This document shows positions 52,637 to 61,506 of a DNA stretch of 64,000 nucleotides, piece by piece. Each line of letters opens with the position of its first letter. The first letter of the stretch is position 1. Under the pieces are notes generated by a model, which was given only the letters and a program-made list of their open reading frames with translations, was not told the origin of the DNA and made no database searches. Both the position numbers and the translations under genes were made by a program. Origin of the DNA: an uncultured Bryobacterales bacterium (GTDB lineage: Bacteria > Acidobacteriota > Terriglobia > Bryobacterales > Bryobacteraceae); assembly GCA_937959285.1 (NCBI GenBank), contig CALGAR010000063.1, forward strand, positions 60,083-124,082. Reading direction: 5' to 3'.

Positions 52637-53092
52637 ATGCGCAAGCTGATACGAACGGTATTTTTGGTAGATCTGCTGCAGGGTTTGTGGGTCACTCTGA
52701 GGAACCAACACCCGAAGCATATCTATACCGAGCAGTATCCGGCGCAGCGCCCGAAGGTAGCCGAGCGGTTTCGCGGAGCGCCTCGGTTAAACATCAATCC
52801 TGACACCGGCGAGACGCTGTGTATCGGGTGCAACCTCTGTGCGCTGGCGTGTCCTGAGAATCTGATTGTTGTCGGTACTGAACGCGACCCCAAAACGAAC
52901 CGGAAGGTCCTGACGACGTTTACTTACGACACGTCACGATGTATGTTCTGCGGCCTATGCGAGGATGCTTGCCCTGTGGATGCTTTGGAACTGACTCAGG
53001 ACTTCGAGCTGGCCAGCTACACCCGGGAGGGCCAGATCTGGGATCGGCAAATGTTGGAGGAAGGCCCAAGACCGACCCAATATAGGTCCTAG
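52637..53092 (+). CDS. nuoI: NADH-quinone oxidoreductase subunit I
   Basis: A 151-residue ferredoxin-like subunit carrying two [4Fe-4S] clusters (N6a/N6b): CIGCNLCALACP and CMFCGLCEDACP. ATG 52637 is chosen; the frame from 52562 would overlap nuoD and add a non-conserved leader. The N-terminus is an amphipathic helix that contacts the membrane arm. It ends 85 bases before nuoJ, the only large gap in the cluster. Confidence 0.95.
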   Translation: MRKLIRTVFLVDLLQGLWVTLRNQHPKHIYTEQYPAQRPKVAERFRGAPRLNINPDTGETLCIGCNLCALACPENLIVVGTERDPKTNRKVLTTFTYDTSRCMFCGLCEDACPVDALELTQDFELASYTREGQIWDRQMLEEGPRPTQYRS

Positions 53093-53113
53093 TAGCAGAA
53101 GGAAGTCCGACGG

Positions 53114-53157
53114 GGCCGGCAGACGCATGGCCGTGGGGTGCGTCCCGGTCTTTTTTT
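53114..53157 (+). terminator. Terminator-like hairpin between nuoI and nuoJ
   Basis: A two-part stem (GGCCGG with CCGGTC including one G-T pair, and GACGCAT with GTGCGTC) separated by a CA bulge encloses GGCCGTGGG and is followed directly by TTTTTTT (53151-53157). Form and position fit an intrinsic terminator inside an operon, with possible partial read-through. Confidence 0.75.
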
Positions 53158-53177
53158 GTGCTTGCGAGTATCGCTGA

Positions 53178-53684
53178 ATGTGGCTTGATACGATTTTCTT
53201 TTACGTCTTCGCCCTGCTGGCGCTGGCGGGAGCCGTGCTGACGGTAACCCGTCGCAATGCCGTACACAGCGCCATTTGGCTGATCGTTTCTCTGCTTGGT
53301 GTAGCCGGCCTCTATCTGCTCCAGCACGCCGAGTTTCTGTTTGCCGTCCAGATTGTGCTCTACGTCGGCGGCATCATGGTGTTGTTCCTCTTCGTGATTA
53401 TGCTTGTGAATCTGGATCAGGCTGCCCGTGAGAGGCAGTTCAACAAGCAATGGTGGGTGGCCCTGGCGTGTATCCTCGTCGTGAGCGCGGAAGCCGCCTA
53501 CGTCCTCTATAGCGGTGCTGACTCGTTTAAGCTGGCGGCGCCGGCTCGCGCTTCGGAACCGGGGAATGTCGAACAGCTCGCCGATGTTCTCTTCTCGAAA
53601 TATCTCCTGCCGTTTGAAGTTTCCTCCGTACTCCTGCTGGTGGCAGTCGTCGGCTCCGTTGTGATGGCAAAGAAGCGGATTTGA
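53178..53684 (+). CDS. nuoJ: NADH-quinone oxidoreductase subunit J
   Basis: A 168-residue membrane subunit. It has five hydrophobic segments and the conserved AVQIVLYVGGIMVLFLFVIM block with the pi-bulge-associated Tyr-Val-Gly-Gly of the third helix. It starts 20 bases after the terminator-like hairpin T-run, and nuoK begins one base after its stop. Confidence 0.95.
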   Translation: MWLDTIFFYVFALLALAGAVLTVTRRNAVHSAIWLIVSLLGVAGLYLLQHAEFLFAVQIVLYVGGIMVLFLFVIMLVNLDQAARERQFNKQWWVALACILVVSAEAAYVLYSGADSFKLAAPARASEPGNVEQLADVLFSKYLLPFEVSSVLLLVAVVGSVVMAKKRI

Positions 53685-53685
53685 G

Positions 53686-53994
53686 ATGCATCCTGTCACG
53701 ACAGTTCACTACCTTGTGGTTGGCCTCGCGCTGCTGCTGATCGGTACGATCGGCGTGCTGACGCGCCGGAACATCGTGGTCATCCTGATGTCGATTGAGC
53801 TCATCCTGAACGCCGTGAACGTCAACTTGATTGCGTTTTCGCGGCACTTGCAGGATTTGAGCGGTCAGATCTTTGCGATTTTCGTCATCACAGTGGCGGT
53901 TGCCGAGGCTGCGGTTGGGCTCGGTATTCTCATCGCGCTGTTCCGCAACAAAGAGACCGTCCTTGCAGACGAAGTGGATCTGCTGAAGTGGTGA
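53686..53994 (+). CDS. nuoK: NADH-quinone oxidoreductase subunit K
   Basis: A 102-residue three-helix antiporter-like membrane subunit. It has LLLIGTIGVLTRRNIVVILMSIELILNAVN, here recognised by the key IELILN glutamate, and FVITVAVAEAAVGLGILIAL with the second glutamate. Both Glu residues are on the proton path. Confidence 0.95.
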   Translation: MHPVTTVHYLVVGLALLLIGTIGVLTRRNIVVILMSIELILNAVNVNLIAFSRHLQDLSGQIFAIFVITVAVAEAAVGLGILIALFRNKETVLADEVDLLKW

Positions 53995-54001
53995 AGCGCG
54001 C

Positions 54002-56128
54002 ATGAACTTTCTCGACCACATCTGGCTGATTCCACTCTTCCCTCTCTTTGGGGCTGTCGTGATGCTGATCCTTGGCCGCCGCTTCGATCCGCAGGCGCCT
54101 TCGGATGCGGCTCTCGCCCCCGGGCTCGTCGAAAGCGTCGAGGATCACGGGCACCACGCGATCGGAGCCGCAAAGTTCCTGGTAAGCCTGCTGTGTCCCG
54201 GCATGGTGCTGTTGTCGTTCCTGCTCTCGGTCGGCGCGGTAATCGAGCTGGCATCCACAGCCGGAAAGGTTCATCAGGTGATCCAGTTCACCTGGCTCGC
54301 CGGGCTCCCGTTCCACAGGGCAGATGGCGCACTGGCGCGGTTCAGCGCCGACTGGGGATTTCTGCTGGACCCCTTAAGCTCCGTCATGATCTTGATCGTG
54401 ACGGGAATCGGCTTTCTGATTCACGTCTACTCGACGGGGTACATGGCCCATGATGGAGGCTACTACCGCTTCTTCGCCTACCTGAATCTCTTCGTCTTCT
54501 TCATGCTGATGCTGGTGCTGGCGAACAACTATGCCTTGCTGTTCGTCGGCTGGGAGGGCGTCGGCCTGTGCAGCTATCTGCTGATCGGCTTTTACTTCCA
54601 CAAAAAAGCCGCAGGGGATGCCGCGAAGAAGGCTTTCATTGTCAACCGCATCGGCGATGCCGGCTTTATTCTGGGCATGCTGCTTCTGTTCGCCCTGGTC
54701 GGCTCCGTCCGTTTCCTTGACGTGAATGCAGCGCTGGCCGGCCGGGCCCCTGAGACCAGCTTCGGCGTTCTGAGCGTGCTGGCGCTACTGCTGTTTCTTG
54801 GCGCTGCAGGCAAGTCGGCACAGTTTCCGCTCTACGTCTGGCTGCCCGACGCCATGGAGGGTCCTACGCCCGTTTCGGCGTTGATCCATGCTGCGACCAT
54901 GGTGACGGCCGGCGTTTACATGATTGCGCGCTCCAGCGCTCTCTTCGCGCTGACTCCAGAGACCTCAACGATTGTGGCCGCTGTCGGCGCCTTCACGGCG
55001 ATCTTTGCTGCTTCGATTGCGCTTGTGCAGAACGATATCAAGCGGGTTCTCGCTTATTCAACGGTTAGCCAGCTCGGGTTCATGTTCGTGGCGCTCGGTG
55101 TCGGGGCTTACTGGGTTGCGGTCTTTCATCTATACACACACGCCTTCTTCAAGGCGCTGCTGTTTCTCGGTGCTGGCTCGGTGATCCATGCCATGTCCGG
55201 CGAGCAGGACATGCGGCGCATGGGCGGCCTTAAGGACAAGATTCCGGTCACGTTTCGGACGATGTTCATCGGATCGCTGGCGATCGCCGGCGTTCCAGGT
55301 CTGGCGGGATTCTTCTCCAAGGATGAAATTCTCTGGCAGGCCTGGAGCTCTCCACTGGGATCGAAGTCGATCTTCGCCGTCGGCCTCGTGACAGCTTTCA
55401 TGACCGCGTTCTACATGTGGCGGCTCATGTTCCTGACCTTTTACGGGCAGCCGCGAATGGATGCCCATACGGCCGCGCACATTCGCGAATCGCCGATATC
55501 CATGACGGTTCCGCTCAGCGTGCTGGCGCTGCTGAGCATCGCCGGTGGCTGGATTGGCGTTCCCAAACTCTGGTCGGTGTTTGGCGACGGATTCCGAGCT
55601 TTCGAACACTGGCTGGAACCGGTGTTCGCTGCGGCGCACAGCGCGGAAGAGGCGCACCATGAGGCTTCAGTGGAGTGGCTGCTGATGGCGCTCTCGGTCT
55701 CCGTTGCTGTCGGAGCAATTTTGCTGGCTCGCCGCCGCTACCTAAGCAAAGCAGTGCAAGAGGAACCGGAGGCGGAAGCTCCAGGACTGCTTCACAAGAT
55801 CTTGTTGAACAAGTGGTACGTCGATGAGATCTACGACTTTCTCTTCGTGAATGGGCTGGCGAAACGCGGAGGAACTCTTCTGGGCCGCTTTGACAGCGCG
55901 ATCGTCGATGGTGGTGTCAATGGCGCCGCCTGGCTGACACGCTTCACTTCCAGGTTCTCCATTTGGTGGGATACGTGGATCGTCGACGGGCTCGTCCGGC
56001 TGTCCGCTTTTACGGTCAAGGTCTGGTCCTATCCCGTGCGCCTGGTGCAGAACGGTCTCGTCCAGACATACGCATTGATGGTGATGGCAGGCTTAGCTGT
56101 CATTCTCGGTTATTACATGTCGCGGTGA
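54002..56128 (+). CDS. nuoL: NADH-quinone oxidoreductase subunit L
   Basis: A 708-residue antiporter-like subunit with the long lateral helix at the C-terminus. Proton-path motifs GWEGVGLCSYLLIGFY, KSAQFPLYVWLPDAMEGPTPVSALIHAATMV and QNDIKRVLAYSTVSQLG are intact. It starts 7 bases after nuoK, and nuoM starts 4 bases after its stop. Confidence 0.97.
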   Translation: MNFLDHIWLIPLFPLFGAVVMLILGRRFDPQAPSDAALAPGLVESVEDHGHHAIGAAKFLVSLLCPGMVLLSFLLSVGAVIELASTAGKVHQVIQFTWLAGLPFHRADGALARFSADWGFLLDPLSSVMILIVTGIGFLIHVYSTGYMAHDGGYYRFFAYLNLFVFFMLMLVLANNYALLFVGWEGVGLCSYLLIGFYFHKKAAGDAAKKAFIVNRIGDAGFILGMLLLFALVGSVRFLDVNAALAGRAPETSFGVLSVLALLLFLGAAGKSAQFPLYVWLPDAMEGPTPVSALIHAATMVTAGVYMIARSSALFALTPETSTIVAAVGAFTAIFAASIALVQNDIKRVLAYSTVSQLGFMFVALGVGAYWVAVFHLYTHAFFKALLFLGAGSVIHAMSGEQDMRRMGGLKDKIPVTFRTMFIGSLAIAGVPGLAGFFSKDEILWQAWSSPLGSKSIFAVGLVTAFMTAFYMWRLMFLTFYGQPRMDAHTAAHIRESPISMTVPLSVLALLSIAGGWIGVPKLWSVFGDGFRAFEHWLEPVFAAAHSAEEAHHEASVEWLLMALSVSVAVGAILLARRRYLSKAVQEEPEAEAPGLLHKILLNKWYVDEIYDFLFVNGLAKRGGTLLGRFDSAIVDGGVNGAAWLTRFTSRFSIWWDTWIVDGLVRLSAFTVKVWSYPVRLVQNGLVQTYALMVMAGLAVILGYYMSR

Positions 56129-56132
56129 AGGT

Positions 56133-57674
56133 ATGAGCGAGCATCTTCTCAGTCTGGTTCTCCTCACACCGCTTGCAGGAATGCTCCTGCTGCTGCTGAT
56201 TCCCTCATCCAAGACGACCCTGATCAAGATCTGGGCGAACGTCAGCGCCTTTGCCGGCTTTGCGGTATCGCTGCTGCTGCTCACCCGGTTCGACCGCACC
56301 AGCGGGGATTTCCAGATGGTGGAGCGCGCCGACTGGATCCCGGCGATCGGCTTGAAATATGCCCTGGGCATCGACGGAATCAGCCTGCTCCTGGTATTGC
56401 TCACCACTCTGATGGGCTTCCTCGCTGTGCTCTCTTCCTGGAATGCGGTCGAGGATCGCGTGAAGTCCTACTACGCGATGCTGCTGCTCCAGCAGACCGG
56501 CATGATCGGCGTGTTCCTGGCGCTCGATTTTCTGTTGTTTTACGTCTTTTGGGAAATCGTACTCGTGCCGATGTACTTCATCATCGGTGTCTGGGGCGGG
56601 CACCGGAAGCTTTACGCCGCAATTAAATTCTTCCTCTATACGATGGCGGGCAGCGTCCTGATGCTGCTCGGTATCCTGACGCTCTATTTCCAGCATTACC
56701 AGCAGTTCGGCTTCTATACCTTCGAGATTTCGGGGTTGATGAAGCTCTCGCTGCCTCTTGGGTTGCAGCAATGGGTCTTCTGGTCGCTCTTCATCGGATT
56801 CGCCATCAAGGTGCCGATGTTTCCGTTCCATACATGGCTTCCGGACGCCCACGTTGAGGCCCCGACTGCCGGCTCTGTCATCCTGGCGGCGGTGCTGCTC
56901 AAGATGGGCACGTACGGTTTCATTCGCTTCTCTCTGCCGCTGTTGCCGGATGCCTCCGTTGACGGCGTCATCGTGCAGGTGCTGGCTGGGCTGTCCATCA
57001 TTGCGATCCTGTACGGGGCTCTAGCTAGCCTGATGCAGCAGGATTGGAAAAAGCTCGTCGCCTATTCGTCCGTCAGCCACCTTGGGTTCTGCACCCTAGG
57101 CATCTTTGCTCTGAATCCCAACGGCATCGCGGGCAGCATCATCCAGCAGATCAACCACGGCATCTCGACGGGAATGCTCTTTTTGATCGTGGGTGTGATC
57201 TATGAGCGCCGGCACACGCGTGAGATCGGAGAATACGGCGGTCTGGCGCATGTGATGCCGAACTATGCAAAGGTATTCGCGTTTGCCATGTTCAGTTCAG
57301 CCGGGCTTCCCCTGCTCAACGGGTTTGTCGGCGAGTTCACCATTTTGCAAGGGGCTTTTGAGGCCAACCGGATTTGGGCCGCCTTTGCCGTTGTAGGAAT
57401 CATTCTCGGCGCCGCATACCTCCTGTGGCTCTATCAGAGGACGATGCTGGGGCAGGTGACGAATGCAAAGAACCTCGGCTTGCCCGATCTCTCCGTCCGG
57501 GAATGGGCTGTCTTCTTGCCGCTGATTGCGTGGGCTCTGTGGATTGGGGTTTATCCAAAACCATACTTCGATGTGCTGGACAAGCCGGTGACGCGCATCG
57601 TGGAGCGAGTGCGTCCCGGATACTTTGAAGCGCTGACGCAATCGTCCGCGGCGGTTGCAGGAGACGTGCGATGA
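56133..57674 (+). CDS. nuoM: NADH-quinone oxidoreductase subunit M
   Basis: A 513-residue antiporter-like subunit. It has YVFWEIVLVPMYFIIGVWGG with the key Glu, KVPMFPFHTWLPDAHVEAPT, and QQDWKKLVAYSSVSHLGF. AAGGT before ATG 56133 is the ribosome binding site. Its stop overlaps nuoN by 4 bases (ATGA). Confidence 0.97.
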   Translation: MSEHLLSLVLLTPLAGMLLLLLIPSSKTTLIKIWANVSAFAGFAVSLLLLTRFDRTSGDFQMVERADWIPAIGLKYALGIDGISLLLVLLTTLMGFLAVLSSWNAVEDRVKSYYAMLLLQQTGMIGVFLALDFLLFYVFWEIVLVPMYFIIGVWGGHRKLYAAIKFFLYTMAGSVLMLLGILTLYFQHYQQFGFYTFEISGLMKLSLPLGLQQWVFWSLFIGFAIKVPMFPFHTWLPDAHVEAPTAGSVILAAVLLKMGTYGFIRFSLPLLPDASVDGVIVQVLAGLSIIAILYGALASLMQQDWKKLVAYSSVSHLGFCTLGIFALNPNGIAGSIIQQINHGISTGMLFLIVGVIYERRHTREIGEYGGLAHVMPNYAKVFAFAMFSSAGLPLLNGFVGEFTILQGAFEANRIWAAFAVVGIILGAAYLLWLYQRTMLGQVTNAKNLGLPDLSVREWAVFLPLIAWALWIGVYPKPYFDVLDKPVTRIVERVRPGYFEALTQSSAAVAGDVR

Positions 57675-59128
57675 GCCAGTTTTACACGTCCACAGACCAC
57701 TTCGTGCTCATCCCGGCCATCATGCTGGCGCTGTTCGGCTGTGCCGTGCTGCTCTTCGATTTCTGGCTCTTCCCGAACCCGAAACACCGGAAAGGTCTGC
57801 TGGTGTTTGTCGTTCTCGGTCTCGTCTTCACGGGCATTGGCCTCGGGAGGCAGTACGTTTATCTTCAGGAGTCAGGCACCAGGGAGATCATTGCCTTCCA
57901 CGGAGCTCTCACCGTCGACAACTTCTCCCTCTTCTTCAACGCGATCTTCCTGATATCCGCGCTTGTCGTGGCGATCGTCTCCTACCGGTATCTGGAGATC
58001 GAAGGGGAACATCACGGCGAGTATTACGGGCTCATTCTGCTTGCCCAGTGCGGCATGTATTTCCTCGCCTGCGGCACCGACCTCGTGACGCTCTTCGTCG
58101 GACTGGAGCTGATGGCCCTCTCGTTCTACATTCTGGTGGGCTTCCTCCGAGGCGAGAAGCGATCCAATGAAGCGGCGATGAAGTATCTGCTGCTGGGAGC
58201 TTTCTCGAGCGGCGTTCTTGCCTACGGTTTCTCGCTGCTGTACGGCATATCCGGATCGACGGACTTGCGGTCGGTCGGGGCGGTGATCGCGGCCCGGAAT
58301 CCGTGGGATCCGATCGTTTTGCTGGCGCTGACGACGACGGCAGTAGGCCTTCTGTTCAAGGTATCCGCTGTTCCGTTTCACATGTGGGCGCCCGACGTGT
58401 ATGAAGGCGCGCCTACGACCGTGACGGCTTACCTTTCTGTCGGCTCCAAAGCGGCGTCCTTCGCGTTTCTCCTGCGGATCTTCCTCGGACCGATGGCGAC
58501 GCTGCGGGAAGTGTGGGAGCCAGTTCTCATTGCGATCGCCGTTCTCAGTCTGACGGTCGGGAATCTGGCGGCCATCAGCCAGAGCAACATCAAGCGCCTG
58601 TTGGCCTACAGCTCCATTTCGCACGCCGGTTATATTCTGCTTGGCCTCATTGCCGGAAACCAGACGGGAATCATGGGTGTGGGCGTCTACATTCTCGTCT
58701 ACACGTTCATGACCCTGGGCGCGTTTCTCGTCATCGTGGCGCTGAGACGGCACGAACTGATGGGAGAGGATATCGACGATCTCTCCGGTTTGATGCATAA
58801 GAGCCCGGGTTACGCCGTTCTCATGCTGATCTTTCTCCTCTCCCTCGCAGGCATTCCGCCCACGGCGGGCTTCATCGGAAAGTACTTTATCTTCCTGGCC
58901 CTCATCGAGACGGGTCATTACGTCCTGGCGGTCGTAGCAACGCTTTATGTCGCGGTATCCCTCTACTATTACTTCCGCCTCGTGCGTAGCATGTTTGTCG
59001 GCGATCCGACTGTAGAGGCGCCGCTTGCAACCAGCTATGGCCTCCGTCTTGCACTCGCCGTTACCGGGGCTTTGACAGTGGCGATCGGCGTTTATCCCGA
59101 ACCCTTCTTGTGGCTTGCGCGGTGGTGA
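57671..59128 (+). CDS. nuoN: NADH-quinone oxidoreductase subunit N
   Basis: A 485-residue antiporter-like subunit, the third of the set. Motifs are VGLELMALSFYILVGFLRG, KVSAVPFHMWAPDVYEGAPT and QSNIKRLLAYSSISHAGY. It overlaps the end of nuoM by 4 bases, so the two are translationally coupled. Confidence 0.97.
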   Translation: MSQFYTSTDHFVLIPAIMLALFGCAVLLFDFWLFPNPKHRKGLLVFVVLGLVFTGIGLGRQYVYLQESGTREIIAFHGALTVDNFSLFFNAIFLISALVVAIVSYRYLEIEGEHHGEYYGLILLAQCGMYFLACGTDLVTLFVGLELMALSFYILVGFLRGEKRSNEAAMKYLLLGAFSSGVLAYGFSLLYGISGSTDLRSVGAVIAARNPWDPIVLLALTTTAVGLLFKVSAVPFHMWAPDVYEGAPTTVTAYLSVGSKAASFAFLLRIFLGPMATLREVWEPVLIAIAVLSLTVGNLAAISQSNIKRLLAYSSISHAGYILLGLIAGNQTGIMGVGVYILVYTFMTLGAFLVIVALRRHELMGEDIDDLSGLMHKSPGYAVLMLIFLLSLAGIPPTAGFIGKYFIFLALIETGHYVLAVVATLYVAVSLYYYFRLVRSMFVGDPTVEAPLATSYGLRLALAVTGALTVAIGVYPEPFLWLARW

Positions 59129-59133
59129 TTTCC

Positions 59134-60303
59134 ATGGAATCCATCTTTCGACATCCGCTCTTTATCCCGCTGGTTCTGACGCTGGCGATCATCGGCGTCT
59201 TCCCGTTGATCGCAGGGTACCTTGTGCTGCTTGAGCGGAAGGTCCTTGCCGATATCCAGGTACGCCTGGGGCCGATGCGTGTGGGCCCTCATGGTCTTCT
59301 CCAGCCGATCGCGGATGCCTTGAAGCTGCTCATTAAGGAAGACATAATTCCGGCGGGCGCGGATAAATGGCTGTTCTGGGCGGCTCCCGTGATCTCGACG
59401 GTCACTGCCTTGACCGCATTCACGGTGATCCCCTTCACACCCTGGCTGTATATCGCGGACGTCAATGTGGGGCTGCTGGTGATCTCCGCGACTTCGGCTG
59501 TCGGCATTTTGGGGATCATTCTTGGCGGATGGGCCTCGAACAGCCACTATCCCTTGCTGGGCGCGCTCCGCAGCGCTGCACAGCTTGTGAGCTACGAGAT
59601 CGCTCTCGCTCTGGCCCTCGTCTCCGGCGTAATGACCGCGGGGACCCTGAGTCTGGTCGGAATCGTGAAAGCGCAACAGGAACGGGGCATCTGGTTCGTC
59701 TTTGACAACTACGGCTTCATGCTCGTGCCCTTCATGGTTTTCCTCATTTCCGCGATTGCCGAGACCAATCGCGCACCGTTCGACCTGCCCGAAGCCGAGT
59801 CCGAACTCGTCGCCGGATTCCACACCGAGTACAGCGGCTTCCGCTGGGCGCTGTACTTCCTTGCGGAATACGCCAACATCGTGGTGGTGAGCGCTGTGGC
59901 AGTGACGCTGTTCTGGGGCGGATGGCTGCGTCCGTTTCCCGGTGTCGCGTGGCTGGAAGGGCTCAATTATCTGATCCCGGTGGGACTGTTCCTTTTTTCG
60001 GGCGGGATCTGCTTCCCGCTTGCTGCTCGCCTGAAGAGCAAGGCTCAAAGGGTAGGGCTTCAGGCTGTTGGCGTGCTGCTCCTTGGAGTGGGAGGGCTGT
60101 TTGCGATACCCGCCGTGAACCACGCCGTGATCGGCATCTTCTGGTTTTTGTTCAAGATTACCGTCCTGGTTTACATCCTGATCTGGCTGCGTGGGACTTT
60201 CCCGCGGTTTCGCTACGACCAGCTTATGAACATTGGCTGGAAGTATATGATTCCTATAGGTCTGTTCTCGATTCTGGTCAACGCGCTCTTAGGAATGCTC
60301 TAG
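59134..60303 (+). CDS. nuoH: NADH-quinone oxidoreductase subunit H
   Basis: A 389-residue subunit forming part of the quinone chamber. It has LLERKVLADIQVRLGPMRVG, GLLQPIADALKLLIKEDIIP, SYEIALALAL and ETNRAPFDLPEAESELVAGFHTEYS, shown here as overlapping hallmarks. ATG 59134 is preferred; in-frame TTG and GTG codons upstream overlap nuoN. Being last, after nuoN, differs from the E. coli order where nuoH precedes nuoI. Confidence 0.96.
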   Translation: MESIFRHPLFIPLVLTLAIIGVFPLIAGYLVLLERKVLADIQVRLGPMRVGPHGLLQPIADALKLLIKEDIIPAGADKWLFWAAPVISTVTALTAFTVIPFTPWLYIADVNVGLLVISATSAVGILGIILGGWASNSHYPLLGALRSAAQLVSYEIALALALVSGVMTAGTLSLVGIVKAQQERGIWFVFDNYGFMLVPFMVFLISAIAETNRAPFDLPEAESELVAGFHTEYSGFRWALYFLAEYANIVVVSAVAVTLFWGGWLRPFPGVAWLEGLNYLIPVGLFLFSGGICFPLAARLKSKAQRVGLQAVGVLLLGVGGLFAIPAVNHAVIGIFWFLFKITVLVYILIWLRGTFPRFRYDQLMNIGWKYMIPIGLFSILVNALLGML

Positions 60304-60388
60304 CTGCGGGTCTCAATAAAAAAATTTTGTGGGACTGGGAACAAGACGACTTCCGGTTTCGTACGTCATAATAAAGCAAAAGGGAGAA

Positions 60389-60440
60389 CGTCTCCGTGCG
60401 GCTGACCCTTACCCCCAACCAACAATACCGCACGGAGACG
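60389..60440. repeat. Long inverted repeat with 26-base spacer after nuoH
   Basis: CGTCTCCGTGCGG (60389-60401) and CCGCACGGAGACG (60428-60440) are perfect 13-base complements. The T-rich sequence lying on the minus strand just beyond 60389 makes it a possible terminator for the minus-strand gene at 60584-60937; on the plus strand it could end the nuo transcript. The spacer contains CCCTTACCCCCAACC. The remaining 60304-60583 holds no supported gene. Confidence 0.55.
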
Positions 60441-60583
60441 CCCTGAAAAACCGTCGCCTTCCTGGCAAGGAAGCGGACGTGTGGCCGTCCTTCTTACAGC
60501 GCTGTTTGGAAACCCCGGATTCTCCTCAGTGGACTAAGTTTATCACTACCGATACGGGATGCAAGCAAAAAGTAGAGGCTTGC

Positions 60584-60937
60584 CTATGAGGCGGCCACCA
60601 GCGTAGGGAAGCCTAGCAGGACCGACGGGTCGAAGAGGTGATCGGGAACGAATTTCGTGAGGCTCCATTTACTCTGGGGGAGGAACTCGAGTTCCACCGT
60701 ATAGTCGAACCCGTTCGGCGTGCACAGCTTCACGTAGCCGCGAAGCTCGCATCCCCAGGTCCGAATCTGCAGCAGCGTCTCCTCTGCCACGGGGCACTCA
60801 GTGGTGAGTGTTGCGCCGGAAGCCCAAATGCTTTCCAAATTCGCGTGCGTTTCAACGGTGGGTCCCCAAGACGGGGACCAGCGAAGCATCACAAGCTCCG
60901 AACATAAATAGCGGCGGTCATTGCAAACGTATGGCAT
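60584..60937 (-). CDS. Small PilZ-like domain protein
   Basis: A 117-residue protein. ATG 60937 is chosen because AAGGAG lies 9 bases upstream; the frame from 60988 adds a leader. It opens DRRYLCSELVMLRW, then ESIWASGATLTTECPV, GYVKLCTPNGFDYTVELEF and ends KWSLTKFVPDHLFDP. This pattern resembles short PilZ-like proteins I recall from Acidobacteria, in which DRR and the beta-strands would bind cyclic-di-GMP, but the canonical RxxxR is not clear. A role in surface or c-di-GMP signalling is a guess. It faces the nuo operon tail to tail, separated by a long inverted repeat. Confidence 0.6.
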   Translation of the reverse strand: MPYVCNDRRYLCSELVMLRWSPSWGPTVETHANLESIWASGATLTTECPVAEETLLQIRTWGCELRGYVKLCTPNGFDYTVELEFLPQSKWSLTKFVPDHLFDPSVLLGFPTLVAAS

Positions 60938-61506
60938 TGGGCGCAACTCCTTTGCTTTATGCAATCCCTCGTCCAACCCGGAACTCATTGAATCGACGGT
61001 CGTGAGTGAAAACGAAACGGCAAACTGGAACGTTTTTACTCTGCAAAAACTACTGGCCGCCTGTCCTCAAGCTATGAACCAGGTTATGTTGCGGACCTCC
61101 GTACAGCGCTTGACTCTCAACGCAGGCCGGCTGCAAAGCGCGCAACGGAGGCGCCAGCGATAACCATTAAGAAACGAATCATTGCGTCAATAAAATAAGA
61201 AACTTTTTGTAGTACTTTCGGCTGCTTCGTTTTCTGCTTCGTTCCCGCTTCACCCGCTTCTCATTCACGGCATTGAAGAAAGGGCGTGGAGCGCAAGAGT
61301 TGTCCCCTGATCTCAGTGAACAGGTCCACATCTGTTAAATGTTCGGATTGTTCCCGCGCAAAACAGAAAGTGTGAATCAACGGGTAACAATTTCACGAAA
61401 CAAACTGGCCGCCCGGACGCGAACCAAGGGCGAGGAACCCTCAAAGGCAGGCGCGGACGTGGCCTGTGATCGAGCGCCTTTTTGCCTTTCCTATAATTGA
61501 AAGGGA
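60938..61506. other. Intergenic region before murB
   Basis: About 570 bases with no supported gene. It contains the promoter of the minus-strand PilZ-like gene at its left end. The sequence CTGCTTCGTT repeats at 61222-61231 and 61234-61243, followed by two further GCTTC units. No RNA gene recognised. The murB promoter is at the right end. Confidence 0.5.
61492..61497 (+). promoter_or_regulatory. -10 box of murB
   Basis: A perfect TATAAT ends 9 bases before the murB ATG, so the transcript should begin within a few bases of the start codon. AAGGG between them is too close to act as a Shine-Dalgarno. The -35 region is not obvious. Confidence 0.6.

Noticed and set aside
60329..60589. 86-codon open frame after nuoH
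   Set aside because: It runs through the perfect inverted repeat at 60389-60440 and lacks a ribosome binding site; more likely non-coding.
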